Assembly (NCBI GenBank): GCA_045657625.1 | Contig: JAZOTM010000030.1 | Location: 186,001 to 250,000, forward strand | DNA length: 64,000 nucleotides | DNA from: JAZOTM01 sp045657625 | Lineage (GTDB): Bacteria > Bacillota > Clostridia > Lachnospirales > Lachnospiraceae | Reading direction: 5' to 3' | Part shown: positions 49,281 through 58,600 of the stretch, one piece after another | Layout: each line of letters begins with the position of its first letter | Numbering within the stretch: the first letter of the stretch is position 1 | The notes under the pieces: generated by a model | What the model saw: the letters and a program-made list of their open reading frames with translations, nothing else | What the model was told of the DNA's origin: nothing | The model's database searches: none | Made by a program: the position numbers and the translations under genes

Positions 49281-49886
49281 ATGTATTCATATATTAGCGG
49301 TTCATTGGAAGAAGTGAACGAGACCACGGTTGTAGTAGATAATCATGGAATCGGATATAATATTTTTGTGCCGGCAACGGTGATACAGACCTTGCCACCA
49401 ATTGGCGCAGAGGTGAAAATTTACACCTTTACTTATGTGAAGGAAGACCAATTCAGTCTCTTTGGATTTTCTACAAGAGATGCATTACAAATGTTTCGCA
49501 TGCTATTGGGCGTCAGCGGGGTAGGACCGAAAGCGGCCCTTGCAGTGTTATCCGTTTTGTCTGCCGATGATTTGCGTTTTGCAATTTTATCTGACGATGT
49601 AAAAGCCATCGAGAAGGCCCAGGGTGTCGGAAAAAAAGTGGCACAAAAAATCATATTGGAATTAAAGGACAAGGTGGATTTGGAGGATGCCTTTGAAAAG
49701 AAATTGGCCAATGAAACAGAAGTAGATGCCTTAAGTCAGGTGCGAGATGACGCGGTACAAGCCCTGGTAAGTTTGGGATACAGTTCTACGGATGCCTTCC
49801 GGGTAGTCAGAGAACTGGATTTGAAGGAAGATGCAACGGTTGAGGATGCATTAAAAGATGCCTTGAAAAAAATGGCATTTATATAA
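49281..49886 (+). CDS. ruvA: Holliday junction helicase subunit RuvA
   Basis: Binds four-way junctions and loads RuvB. 201 residues with OB-fold N-terminus (MYSYISGSLEEVNETTVVVDNHGIGYNIFV), helix-hairpin-helix motifs (MLLGVSGVGPKAALAVLS and KAQGVGKKVAQKIILELKDK) and the C-terminal three-helix RuvB-binding domain (QALVSLGYSSTDAFRVVREL). ruvB follows after 12 bp. No LexA-type box was found directly upstream. Confidence 0.98.
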   Translation: MYSYISGSLEEVNETTVVVDNHGIGYNIFVPATVIQTLPPIGAEVKIYTFTYVKEDQFSLFGFSTRDALQMFRMLLGVSGVGPKAALAVLSVLSADDLRFAILSDDVKAIEKAQGVGKKVAQKIILELKDKVDLEDAFEKKLANETEVDALSQVRDDAVQALVSLGYSSTDAFRVVRELDLKEDATVEDALKDALKKMAFI

Positions 49887-49898
49887 AAGGGGAATTTC

Positions 49899-50903
49899 AT
49901 GGAAAAACGAATTATTTCCACACAGGTACAGGAAGAGGATTTTGGAATTGAAAAATCTCTTCGCCCGCAGTTGCTAACGGAGTATGTGGGACAAGAAAAA
50001 GTAAAAGAAAATTTAAAAATATATATTGAAGCGGCAAAACAAAGAGGAGAGTCCTTGGATCACGTGTTGTTTTTTGGACCTCCCGGACTTGGAAAAACCA
50101 CTTTGGCCGGAATCATTGCCAATGAAATGGGAACCCATATGAAGGTGACCAGTGGTCCCGCAATTGGAAAGCCGGGGGAGATGGCATCGATTCTTAGCAA
50201 TCTCCAGGAAGGGGATGTGCTTTTTGTCGACGAAATTCATCGTTTGAATCGACAGGTGGAGGAAGTCCTTTATCCGGCCATGGAAGATTATGCCATTGAC
50301 GTGATGATTGGAAAGGGTACTTCCGCAAGATCCATCCGTTTGGAACTGCCCAAGTTTACTTTGGTTGGAGCGACTACCAGAGCAGGCTTGCTGTCTGCGC
50401 CTTTACGCGACCGTTTTGGCGTGGTACACCATTTGGAATACTATCAAACAGAGGAATTGCAGTATATTATCAAAGCTTCTGCAAAAAAACTGCAAGTGGA
50501 AATTGAAGAAGAAGGTGCCTTTGAACTTGCCAGAAGATCCAGAGGTACTCCAAGACTGGCAAACCGTTTGTTGAAGCGTGTGCGAGATTATGCACAGATT
50601 CGCTATGATGGGATCATTACAAAGGAAGTGGCGGAATATGCTTTGGATGCCTTAGAGGTAGATACCTTAGGATTGGATTTGAACGATCGCAATATTTTGC
50701 TATCCATCATTGAAAAATTCCAAGGGGGCCCGGTGGGGTTGGATACCTTGGCAGCCTCCATTGGAGAGGATTCCGGCACAATCGAAGAAGTTTACGAGCC
50801 TTTCTTGGTGAAGAATAATTTGGTACAAAGAACACCAAAGGGAAGAGTGGCTACACCCCTTTGTTATCAGCATTTTGGCATTGCGTTCCCAGGGGAAGAG
50901 TGA
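49899..50903 (+). CDS. ruvB: Holliday junction helicase ATPase RuvB
   Basis: AAA+ motor for branch migration. 334 residues. Walker A FGPPGLGKTTLAGIIANEMG (about 58-77), Walker B VLFVDEIHRLN (about 107), sensor I LVGATTRAGLLSAPLRDRFG, sensor II RSRGTPRLANRLLKRVRD, and the C-terminal winged helix ending RTPKGRVATPLCYQHFG. Ribosome site AAGGGGA. Confidence 0.98.
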   Translation: MEKRIISTQVQEEDFGIEKSLRPQLLTEYVGQEKVKENLKIYIEAAKQRGESLDHVLFFGPPGLGKTTLAGIIANEMGTHMKVTSGPAIGKPGEMASILSNLQEGDVLFVDEIHRLNRQVEEVLYPAMEDYAIDVMIGKGTSARSIRLELPKFTLVGATTRAGLLSAPLRDRFGVVHHLEYYQTEELQYIIKASAKKLQVEIEEEGAFELARRSRGTPRLANRLLKRVRDYAQIRYDGIITKEVAEYALDALEVDTLGLDLNDRNILLSIIEKFQGGPVGLDTLAASIGEDSGTIEEVYEPFLVKNNLVQRTPKGRVATPLCYQHFGIAFPGEE

Positions 50904-50945
50904 TACCATAGTAGGGTGATTAGGTAAGGTGAAAGGAGAAGACGG

Positions 50946-51377
50946 ATGTCTTCAAAAACGAGTGTAGAAGTAATCATTGGGGGTAAAGTGATTACCTTAA
51001 GTGGTTATGAAAGTGAAGAATACCTGCAGAAAGTTGCAGGATATATCAATAATAAAATCAATGAGTTTGACACAACAGATGCATATCGCCGGTTTACGCC
51101 GGATATGCGTGCTACTTTGTTGCAGTTAAACATTGCGGATGATTATTTCAAAGCAAAAGCCCAAGGCAATAAATTTGAAAAGGAAATTGAAGAACGGGAA
51201 AAAGAAATTTATGATTTAAAACATGAGTTGATTTCTTTACAAATAAAAGCAGACACAGAAGAGAAACGTGTCAAAGAATTAGAAGCAGAAAACAAAGAAC
51301 TGCTTCTAAACAAAGCGCGTTTGGAAACGACCTTAGAAGATGCTTTGCTTGGGAAAAAAGAAAAAAAGAACGGATAA
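50946..51377 (+). CDS. zapA: Cell division protein ZapA
   Basis: Promotes FtsZ bundling at the division ring. 143 residues: N-terminal ZapA globular domain (EVIIGGKVITLSGYESEEYLQKVAGYINNKINEF, in part), the MRATLLQLNIADDYFKA helix, and a C-terminal coiled coil of charged heptads (about 80-140, EERVKELEAENKELLLNKARLETTL). Longer than B. subtilis ZapA (85) because of the coiled-coil tail. Terminator follows. Confidence 0.9.
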   Translation: MSSKTSVEVIIGGKVITLSGYESEEYLQKVAGYINNKINEFDTTDAYRRFTPDMRATLLQLNIADDYFKAKAQGNKFEKEIEEREKEIYDLKHELISLQIKADTEEKRVKELEAENKELLLNKARLETTLEDALLGKKEKKNG

Positions 51378-51389
51378 GAAAATAGATGG

Positions 51390-51415
51390 GGATGTCGCAT
51401 GCGACATCCTTTCTT
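51390..51415 (+). terminator. Terminator after zapA
   Basis: The perfect palindrome GGATGTCGCATGCGACATCC (51390-51409) followed by TTTCTT. The ATGTCGC...GCGACAT core is shared with the terminator at 63407 and the hairpin at 16108. Confidence 0.85.
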
Positions 51416-51416
51416 G

Positions 51417-51450
51417 TATCATAGGAAATTCTTTTGCGTTTTCTGTGATA
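51417..51450. repeat. Dispersed palindrome, TATCATAGGAAA type, copy 2
   Basis: TATCATAGGAAA (51417-51428) pairs with TTTTCTGTGATA (51439-51450), 12 bp with two G-U pairs. Where it differs from copy 1 (16076-16104) the pairing is kept, which favours a folded RNA or DNA element. It ends 8 bp before the ribosome site of the U32 gene. Confidence 0.65.
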
Positions 51451-51470
51451 TAAAACTTGGAGGAAGTAAT

Positions 51471-53621
51471 ATGAAACAAACAGAATTGTTGGCACCGGCA
51501 GGTTCCTTAGAAATTTTAAAATCTGTCATCCATGCAGGAGCAGATGCGGTGTATGGAGCAGGTGCTGCCTTTGGAGCAAGAGCCTATGCGAAAAATTTTA
51601 CAGAGGAAGAATTCTGTGAGGGCATACAGTTTGCCCATTTGCATCAAGCAAAGGTCTATATGACAGTAAATACGTTGCTGAAAAATCAGGAAATCGAACA
51701 ACAGTTATATGAATATTTACTGCCTTATTATAAGGCGGGAGTGGATGGTCTCATTGTGCAAGATTTTGGTGTGATTCGGTTTGTACAAAAACACTTTCCG
51801 GATCTGCCGGTGCATGGCAGTACCCAAATGTCTGTGACTAATGAAACCGGCGCCGCATTTTTAAAAGATTTGGGTCTGGAACGTGTGGTTCCGGCCAGAG
51901 AAATCTCCTTAGAAGAAATTGCAGCCATAAAAAAGACGGGAATTGAAGTGGAAACTTTTATTCATGGGGCACTTTGTTATTCTTATTCCGGCATGTGTTT
52001 AATGAGCAGTATGCTGGGGGGACGCAGTGGAAATCGTGGGCGTTGTGCCGGCCCTTGTCGTTTGCCGTATGAGATTCGCGGAAAAAAGAATGTGTATGCG
52101 TTGAGTTTAAAAGACATTGCCACCATTGATTTTTTGCCGGAACTGATGGAGGTAGGAATTGATTCTTTTAAAATTGAAGGGCGTATGAAATCCATTGAGT
52201 ATGCCACCGGCGTGGTAAGCCTTTATCGCAAGTACATGGATTTGTACTATGAAAAGGGAGCAGAAGGATACCTTGTGACTCCGGCGGATCAAAAGAAATT
52301 GATGGATTTTGGGAACCGAAGCGGTTTTACGGAAGGGTATTATAAGCAGCATAATGGCTCAGATATGATTACCTATGAAAAACCAAGTCATAGTCGTTCG
52401 GAAAGCACCAAGGGTTTTGAAACTTCCTTGGAGGAAAAAAAATTGGCGATTTCCGGAAAACTCCGTTTGGAAGTCGGAAAACCGGCAGAGCTGCAAGTGG
52501 CTTATCAAGATGTGGTGGTAGAATCCAAGGGTGCATTGGTACAGGAGGCACAAAAGAAACCGCTGGAAAAAGAAAATGTCATGGAAAAAATGAAGAAGAC
52601 CGGTGGGACTTCTTTTGTATTCCGGGATTTAGAGGTGGAGATGGAACCTTCTGTATTTCTGCCGATTTCTGCCATTAACGAACTGCGTAGGGAAGCATTG
52701 GATGCCTTGCAGGAAGCGTTGTTGAAGGCGGATGTGAGAAATCAGGAAATTCCTTTTGTGCGTACATCGTATTCTTACAAGCCTGTGCAGGAACAGCAGG
52801 TATCGGTTTTGGTCACATCCAAAGAACAGGTAGAAGCTGTGGCCAAAAGGGAGTTTGTGCATCGGGTGATTTTGGAAAGCAAATTATTTTCCAATCGTGC
52901 AACCTTTTTGGAAGAGTTGAAAACAACGGTGGCTTATTTACAACAACAAGGAAAAGAAGTTTCCTTTGCCTTTCCTTATGTGTTTCGGGAAAGAAGCATT
53001 GCATTTTATAGAAAGTGTATGCCGGAACTTCTACAGTTGCCGATATCAGAATTTTTGGTGCGTAACTACGATACCCTGGGATTTTTGCAGGAGTATAAGG
53101 TGGAAAAAGAACGGATTCGCCTGGATTTTCTGATGTATACGTTTTCGGAGATTGCGAAGGAAAGTTTTTCGGAATGCGGTTATACCAAACAGACCTATTC
53201 CGTAGAACTGAAGGAACAAGAAATGAAACACTTGCGAAAAGAAGGACAGGAACTGGTGATTTATGGATATTTGCCATTGATGATTACCGCCAATTGTGTG
53301 CATAAAAATTTCGCAAAGTGTGATAAAAAACCGGGAAGAGAGTATTTGAAGGATCGTTACGGAAAAGTTTTAAGTGTAGAGAATGTCTGTTCCGACTGCT
53401 ATAATTTGATTTATAACGCGGATTGTTTGGAACTGTTTTCTGTTTTTCCAAAAGTAGAACAGGTGGGAACAGAAAGTCTTCGTCTTCAATTTACATGGGA
53501 AACAAGTGAGGAAGTCTCTCGCATTTTGGATGCTTACGCGGATACCAAAAAGAGAAAGGCTTTTTTCTTACTTCCTCAAACAACTTATACGAAGGGACAT
53601 TTTCATAGAGGAGTCGAATAA
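51471..53621 (+). CDS. U32-family protein (RlhA/TrhP-like, DUF3656)
   Basis: Member of the 'peptidase U32' family, whose characterised relatives (RlhA, TrhP) hydroxylate rRNA or tRNA and use prephenate and Fe-S chemistry. 716 residues. N-terminal TIM-like domain starting TELLAPAGSLEILKSVIHAGADAVY (in part), with the U32 signature ETFIHGALCYSYSGMCLMS (about 186-204) and cysteines in GRCAGPCRLPY. A long C-terminal DUF3656-type part carries Cys-rich CDKKPGREY and NVCSDCYNL. Start at ATG 51471 behind GGAGGAAG. RNA hydroxylation is more likely than proteolysis. Confidence 0.88.
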   Translation: MKQTELLAPAGSLEILKSVIHAGADAVYGAGAAFGARAYAKNFTEEEFCEGIQFAHLHQAKVYMTVNTLLKNQEIEQQLYEYLLPYYKAGVDGLIVQDFGVIRFVQKHFPDLPVHGSTQMSVTNETGAAFLKDLGLERVVPAREISLEEIAAIKKTGIEVETFIHGALCYSYSGMCLMSSMLGGRSGNRGRCAGPCRLPYEIRGKKNVYALSLKDIATIDFLPELMEVGIDSFKIEGRMKSIEYATGVVSLYRKYMDLYYEKGAEGYLVTPADQKKLMDFGNRSGFTEGYYKQHNGSDMITYEKPSHSRSESTKGFETSLEEKKLAISGKLRLEVGKPAELQVAYQDVVVESKGALVQEAQKKPLEKENVMEKMKKTGGTSFVFRDLEVEMEPSVFLPISAINELRREALDALQEALLKADVRNQEIPFVRTSYSYKPVQEQQVSVLVTSKEQVEAVAKREFVHRVILESKLFSNRATFLEELKTTVAYLQQQGKEVSFAFPYVFRERSIAFYRKCMPELLQLPISEFLVRNYDTLGFLQEYKVEKERIRLDFLMYTFSEIAKESFSECGYTKQTYSVELKEQEMKHLRKEGQELVIYGYLPLMITANCVHKNFAKCDKKPGREYLKDRYGKVLSVENVCSDCYNLIYNADCLELFSVFPKVEQVGTESLRLQFTWETSEEVSRILDAYADTKKRKAFFLLPQTTYTKGHFHRGVE

Positions 53622-53623
53622 CT

Positions 53624-54967
53624 ATGGCAGAAATGCTACTTCGAATTATTAATTATCCTATTACGTTTTTGTTGCTGTTTTATGTGTTTGACAGTTTTCG
53701 CTTGTTAAAAGGTGGAACAACAGAAGAAATGCGACTGAGGGGATATAAAAGACAAAAGGTGCTGTTACTTGTTATTTGTACGGTGTACTTTTTGCTGCTT
53801 TATTTTTATTTGGAAGATATCCAAATGCTATATTTGTATTTTTTGACACTTTTGTTTTGCGTCCTATTGCCATTTATTTACCGGACCTGCTATATGGGGG
53901 CTTCGGAAATCATGTGCAATCATGTGATTTTTTTGTTTATCAGTGGCATGTTGCTTTTAAGCAGAATTTCTACAGACAAAGCTTTTCGTCAGGTAGAAAT
54001 CGGTTTGGCCGGTTTGGTGCTTTCGTCAGGAATTCCTTATTTGATTTACAAGTTTAAGGGCACCTTCCGAAATTGGAAATGGGTTTATTTTGCAGTGGGC
54101 GTAGTGGCTTTAGCCGCTGTCTTCTTGTTTGGCAGTTATAGCAACGGTGCAAAAATTTCCATTTCCCTGTTTGGCGTGTATATACAGCCTCTGGAATTTG
54201 TAAAAATCAGTTTCGTGTTTTTTATGGCGGCATTCTTGCGAGATTGTCATGACTTGAAATCCTATATGCAGGTTTCTGTATTGGCAGCCATACATGTTAT
54301 CATTTTGGCTTTGTCCAAAGATTTGGGTGGCGCCTTGATTTTGTTTGTGATTTATTTGGTGCTGCTGTTTGTGGCAACGGAGAAATGGTATGTTTTACCT
54401 GCGGGGTTGGGCTTTGTGTTGTTGATGTATGTATTTGCAAATTTGTTTTTTACTCATGTACATGCACGAATCGAAGCGTGGCTGGACCCCTTATCAGTCA
54501 TTGACAATCAAGGGTATCAGGTAAGCCAATCTTTGTTTGGCATTGGCACTTGGGGTTGGTTTGGTTCCGGATTGGGACTGGGCATGCCGGAGACGATTCC
54601 GGTGGTGGTACAAGACTTCCTGTTTTCTGCTATTGGAGAAGAATTGGGTGTTTTGTATGCCCTTTGCTTGATTTTGATTTGTTTTGGGTTTGTTTTACTC
54701 TTATTTAATTTGACCTTAAAAATGAAGGATTCCTTTTATCGCATGGTGGCTTTAGGGTTAACGACCTGCTATGGGTTTCAAACCTTTTTGACTATTGGTG
54801 GATGTATTAAATTCATTCCTTCTACAGGCGTAGCTTTGCCTTTCGTAAGCTACGGGGGAAGTTCTCTTTTGGCATCGATTTTGATTTTTAGTATTTTACA
54901 GGGACTTTCCATGACAGAAAATAAAAAGGAGTCACAGCATGAAAAAGAAAAAAGAAGAAAAAAATAG
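53624..54967 (+). CDS. SEDS-family glycan polymerase (FtsW/RodA/SpoVE)
   Basis: Polytopic membrane protein that polymerises lipid II. 447 residues, about ten to twelve hydrophobic segments. The SEDS signature Asp is in LALSKDLGGALILF (about 228), and the C-terminal conserved IKFIPSTGVALPFVSYGGSSLLASI (in part STGVALPFVSYGGSS) is present. The about 130-residue N-terminal section is longer than in RodA. It overlaps the PBP gene by 29 bp, so a dedicated SEDS/class B PBP pair is likely; which process (elongation, division or sporulation) is unclear. Confidence 0.93.
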   Translation: MAEMLLRIINYPITFLLLFYVFDSFRLLKGGTTEEMRLRGYKRQKVLLLVICTVYFLLLYFYLEDIQMLYLYFLTLLFCVLLPFIYRTCYMGASEIMCNHVIFLFISGMLLLSRISTDKAFRQVEIGLAGLVLSSGIPYLIYKFKGTFRNWKWVYFAVGVVALAAVFLFGSYSNGAKISISLFGVYIQPLEFVKISFVFFMAAFLRDCHDLKSYMQVSVLAAIHVIILALSKDLGGALILFVIYLVLLFVATEKWYVLPAGLGFVLLMYVFANLFFTHVHARIEAWLDPLSVIDNQGYQVSQSLFGIGTWGWFGSGLGLGMPETIPVVVQDFLFSAIGEELGVLYALCLILICFGFVLLLFNLTLKMKDSFYRMVALGLTTCYGFQTFLTIGGCIKFIPSTGVALPFVSYGGSSLLASILIFSILQGLSMTENKKESQHEKEKRRKK

Positions 54968-56354
54968 GGGATTTTTACAGGTGTCCTATATTTTCCTGGC
55001 GGCCTTTTTACTCTTATTTCTTTATTTGATTTTTTATATGGTTTTTCAACGGGATGAGTTTGTGAACAATTCCTATAACAAGCGAATTGATGCCATGGCA
55101 GATTATGTGGTGCGTGGAACCATTACCTCTTCGGATGGTACGGTGTTGGCTTATACGGAAGTGGATGAAGAGGGCAATGAAACCAGAGTCTATCCGTATG
55201 GAGAAATGTTTGCCCATGTGGTTGGCTTCTCTACAAATGGAAAATTGGGTCTGGAATCCTCTTGCAATTATTATTTGTTAAGCAGTCATAGTTCTTTTTT
55301 GGAAAAAGCGACAAATTTGTTTCAAGGAGAAAAAAATCAGGGGGATACGGCCCAAACGACTCTGGACGTAAATTTACAACAAGTGGCATATAATGCCATG
55401 TCCGGATACGATGGTGCGGTTCTGGTTATGGAAGTAAAAACCGGACGGATTTTGGCCTGTGTTTCAGAACCGGGATTTGATCCCAATGAAATTCAAGAAA
55501 TCTATGATGAGTTGGTGGCAGATGAGGATTCTTCTGCGCTCTTGAACCGTGCGTTTCAAGGACTTTATACACCGGGTTCTACCTTTAAGATTGCAACGCT
55601 TTTGGAATACATTCGGGAAAATCCGGATACCTACGGAGACTATGCATATACTTGCACCGGAAGTATTACAGAGGATGGACAGACCATTCGTTGTTACCAC
55701 AATAAAGTCCATGGCTCAGAGGATTTGATGACTTCCTTTGCCAATTCTTGTAATGCTTCTTTTGCAAATATTGGTTTGACTTTGGATATTGATTCCTTCC
55801 AAAGTTTGTCAACGGATTTGCTCTTTGGACAGGATGTTTCCTTTGAATTGCCGTATCGTATGGGTACCTTTTCTTTGGATACAGATGCTTCGGAGGCAGA
55901 TTTGATGGAAATAGCCATCGGCCAGGGAAAAACCATTGTGTCCCCTTTGCAAATGCTTATGATTGTGTCTGCCATTGATAACGGAGGCACTGCCGTGCAG
56001 CCTTATATTTTGGAAAGTATTCAAAATAGTGACGGAGAAACGGTGAAGAGTTTTTCTTCGGAAGAAAGCTATACGTTGATGTCTAGTGAAGAAGCAGCTT
56101 TGTTGCAAGTCTTTTTACGGGATGTTGTAGAAGAAGGAACAGCCACGGCCTTGAATAATCAAAGCTATACGGCTTATGGAAAAACGGGATCTGCAGAATA
56201 CAACGAGGACGGAGATAGTCATGCCTGGTTTGTGGGTTATGCACAGCAGGAAGGTATGGAAGATTTGGCTGTGGTCGTTGTGATGGAAGGTGCCGGCGCA
56301 GGTAGTAGCTATGCAGTTCCTGTAGCAAAAGCGATTTTTGATGCCTATTATTGA
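54939..56354 (+). CDS. Class B penicillin-binding protein (short)
   Basis: DD-transpeptidase partner of the SEDS protein. 471 residues: membrane helix at about 15-36, a short pedestal (about 45-130), then the transpeptidase domain with STFK (Ser214, Lys217), SCN (270-272) and KTG in YGKTGSAEYN near 410. Class B PBPs in Firmicutes are usually 550-750 residues; this size is like actinobacterial PbpA, also encoded next to a SEDS gene. RTPs such as GTITSSDGTVLAYTEV in the pedestal are typical of FtsI-type proteins. Confidence 0.93.
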   Translation: MKKKKEEKNRGFLQVSYIFLAAFLLLFLYLIFYMVFQRDEFVNNSYNKRIDAMADYVVRGTITSSDGTVLAYTEVDEEGNETRVYPYGEMFAHVVGFSTNGKLGLESSCNYYLLSSHSSFLEKATNLFQGEKNQGDTAQTTLDVNLQQVAYNAMSGYDGAVLVMEVKTGRILACVSEPGFDPNEIQEIYDELVADEDSSALLNRAFQGLYTPGSTFKIATLLEYIRENPDTYGDYAYTCTGSITEDGQTIRCYHNKVHGSEDLMTSFANSCNASFANIGLTLDIDSFQSLSTDLLFGQDVSFELPYRMGTFSLDTDASEADLMEIAIGQGKTIVSPLQMLMIVSAIDNGGTAVQPYILESIQNSDGETVKSFSSEESYTLMSSEEAALLQVFLRDVVEEGTATALNNQSYTAYGKTGSAEYNEDGDSHAWFVGYAQQEGMEDLAVVVVMEGAGAGSSYAVPVAKAIFDAYY

Positions 56355-56417
56355 AACTTATAAGGAAATCCTTTATACTTTTCTTAAAGTAGGATCACCA
56401 CATCAGGAGGAATTGCA

Positions 56418-56870
56418 ATGATAGAAGCAACGAGCTGCGGGGGTGTGGTAATATTTCGTGGAAAGCTCCTTTTGCTATATAAGAACTACAGGAATCGATA
56501 TGAGGGCTGGGTTCTTCCAAAAGGAACGGTAGAAGAAGGCGAGACATTTGAAGAGACGGCTCTTCGAGAAGTAAAGGAAGAGACCGGTGTCAGTGCGCAC
56601 ATTGTGAAATACATCGGCAAAAGCAATTACACCTTTACGGTGCCCGAGGATGTCGTGGAAAAAAGTGTGCATTGGTATCTGATGATGGCGGATAGCTATT
56701 ATAGCAAGCCCCAAAGAGAAGAATATTTTATGGATTCGGGATATTACAAATTTCATGAGGCTTATCACCTGTTGAAGTTTCCAAATGAGAAACAAATGCT
56801 GGAAAAAGCCTACAATGAATATATTGACTTGAAACGCAGCAATTTATGGGGAAGTCATAAGTATTTTTAG
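56418..56870 (+). CDS. Nudix hydrolase
   Basis: Pyrophosphohydrolase acting on a nucleoside diphosphate linked to another moiety. 150 residues with a complete Nudix box GTVEEGETFEETALREVKEETGV (in part: REVKEETG), residues about 38-60. Before it, SCGGVVIFRGKLLLLY is typical. The C-terminal half (YLMMADSYYSKPQREEYFMDSGYYKF) gives no substrate hint. Ribosome site AGGAGG 9 bp upstream. Likely in one operon with the next three genes. Confidence 0.93.
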   Translation: MIEATSCGGVVIFRGKLLLLYKNYRNRYEGWVLPKGTVEEGETFEETALREVKEETGVSAHIVKYIGKSNYTFTVPEDVVEKSVHWYLMMADSYYSKPQREEYFMDSGYYKFHEAYHLLKFPNEKQMLEKAYNEYIDLKRSNLWGSHKYF

Positions 56871-56890
56871 AAGCTTGGATTGGATTGGAA

Positions 56891-57235
56891 ATGGACTGGT
56901 ATGAGAAGCTTTATTTAGGAGAAGGCGTAAAATCGAAATGGAAAAAAATACAAAAGAAGGTATGTAATCGAAAATTATGCGTAGACGTTTACCTGATTAC
57001 GAAAGCATCCAATCCTACGGAATTATTGGATATCATACCTTCTTTTGTGCTGTTACAAAAGACATATCCGGTGGACGATTTACAGATTATCGGCATGGCT
57101 CATGGCAAACAGGAAGCCATCACTGTGGTACAACAGGTGCTGGAGGAGACCTATGAGGCCACCGGCGCCTTTGATGTTTTTTCCTATTTACATACAAAAG
57201 GAACCTTTGGGAGAGTGAAAAATTCAAAATGGTGA
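56891..57235 (+). CDS. Small hypothetical protein
   Basis: 114 residues, not recognised. No signal peptide or membrane helix; basic N-terminal third (KSKWKKIQKKVCNRKLCVDVYLI), then a mixed alpha/beta stretch ending KGTFGRVKNSKW. It begins 20 bp after the Nudix gene (or 6 bp earlier with a TTG) and overlaps DUF2953 by 7 bp, which supports it as a real coupled gene. The ribosome site is weak. Confidence 0.7.
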   Translation: MDWYEKLYLGEGVKSKWKKIQKKVCNRKLCVDVYLITKASNPTELLDIIPSFVLLQKTYPVDDLQIIGMAHGKQEAITVVQQVLEETYEATGAFDVFSYLHTKGTFGRVKNSKW

Positions 57236-58131
57236 GTACAATTCTACACGTGATTTTGTGCGTGCTGGGAATTGTGTTACTCGTAATCATCTGTGTCTTG
57301 CTGTTGGTGCTGTTTTGCCCAATTCGGTATAAAATCGCCGGAAAAAGCGAGGGTGGGATAGAAGGAAACGTGAAAGTTTCTTTTTGCCTTGTACTTCTTC
57401 GCTTTGGATTGCAATACCGGAGTGAGGAAGAAGATGGGATTCATTGGAAATTGCGAGTATTTGGCATTCCCATTCTTTCTTCGGATCAAAAAAGGAAGAA
57501 AGAAAAACAACAAAAGAAAGAAAAGAAAACACCTGCAGCTCACACAACGGAAATAAGCGAGCAGAAACCGCTGAGAGTAAAATCGGAAGCGCAAGTGGAA
57601 GAACGAGTGGAAAGTCAGGTGAAAGATGCTGTGGAAGACCAGGCGGGATTTTCGGATGTAGACGAAAAATTAAAACGGTCCCAAAAGAAATTTGCACCTT
57701 TTTCTACAGCGAAAAAGTGGAAGGAAAAAATTTCACATATTCCGGAGTGGATACAGGAGTGGAAAAGAAAATTTCATAGAATAAAAAGAGAACTTACGGA
57801 TGAGAGAAATCAGGCTGCAGTAAAGCACGGGGTTCAAGAAATGCTTGGTTTGTTAAAACATTATATGCCAAGAAGAGGTAGAGCAAAGGTGACGTTTTCT
57901 CTAGAAGATCCCGGAAATACCGGTTATATAACCGGAGTGTTAAGTTTGTTCCCCTTTGTTTATCGCAAAGACGTGCAAGTGATACCGGATTTTGAAAAGA
58001 GGGAAAATGCAATTACCGGAGATGCTTATCTGGTGGGACAGATACAACTGATTTTTCTTTTATTAGCAGGCATTCGTGTCTTGCGTGATAAAAATATTCG
58101 TAGATTATGGAAACATTGGAAGGGAGAATAG
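57229..58131 (+). CDS. DUF2953 membrane protein (YtfI-like)
   Basis: 300 residues: N-terminal membrane helix (about 5-28) followed by FCPIRYKIAGK and a mostly charged, Lys-rich middle (about 85-190, probably flexible), then a conserved C-terminal region (VTFSLEDPGNTGYITGVLSLF, VYRKDVQVIPDFE) with a second hydrophobic segment LIFLLLAGIRVL. It precedes the GerW gene by 1 bp, as B. subtilis ytfI precedes ytfJ. Role in sporulation is by association only. Confidence 0.85.
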   Translation: MVSTILHVILCVLGIVLLVIICVLLLVLFCPIRYKIAGKSEGGIEGNVKVSFCLVLLRFGLQYRSEEEDGIHWKLRVFGIPILSSDQKRKKEKQQKKEKKTPAAHTTEISEQKPLRVKSEAQVEERVESQVKDAVEDQAGFSDVDEKLKRSQKKFAPFSTAKKWKEKISHIPEWIQEWKRKFHRIKRELTDERNQAAVKHGVQEMLGLLKHYMPRRGRAKVTFSLEDPGNTGYITGVLSLFPFVYRKDVQVIPDFEKRENAITGDAYLVGQIQLIFLLLAGIRVLRDKNIRRLWKHWKGE

Positions 58132-58132
58132 T

Positions 58133-58528
58133 ATGGCAGACAATCAATTTCAGGATACAGTAGGATCCTTATTTAAAGGAATGGATGGATTTTTATCCAC
58201 AAAAACAGTCGTTGGAGAACCGATGAAGGTAGATGATACCATCATTATCCCACTTGCAGATGTGTCTTTTGGCGTAGGTGCCGGCGTGTTTGCGCAGGAT
58301 AAGAAAAACAATGGCGGAGGTGGTATCGGTGGTAAGATTGAACCGACTGCGCTTTTGATTATTTCCAATGGAACCACAAAGGTGGTAAATATTCGTGATA
58401 CTGACAGTATCAATAAAATTATTAATATGGTGCCGGATGTCATGAATAAGGTTACCAGCTTCTTCAGCGGCAACGACGATGCAGCGGAAGAAATTATAGA
58501 AGAATATGACGAAAACATGGGAGAATAG
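58133..58528 (+). CDS. GerW-family sporulation protein (YtfJ-like)
   Basis: 131 residues of the GerW/YtfJ family, whose B. subtilis member is a spore protein needed for normal germination. Conserved GEPMKVDDTIIIPLADVSFGVGAG (in part), a Gly-rich segment NNGGGGIGGKIEPTALLII and the acidic tail EEIIEEYDENMGE. Start at ATG 58133; a longer start would run through the end of the DUF2953 gene. Suggests a spore-forming lineage, though the family also occurs in relatives that do not sporulate. Confidence 0.9.
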   Translation: MADNQFQDTVGSLFKGMDGFLSTKTVVGEPMKVDDTIIIPLADVSFGVGAGVFAQDKKNNGGGGIGGKIEPTALLIISNGTTKVVNIRDTDSINKIINMVPDVMNKVTSFFSGNDDAAEEIIEEYDENMGE

Positions 58529-58600
58529 CCTGGAGTGTGAAACATAGGGTTTCTTCCGCCGGGGGAAGCTTTAGAATTGGGATTTTTTGAAATGGTTTGA

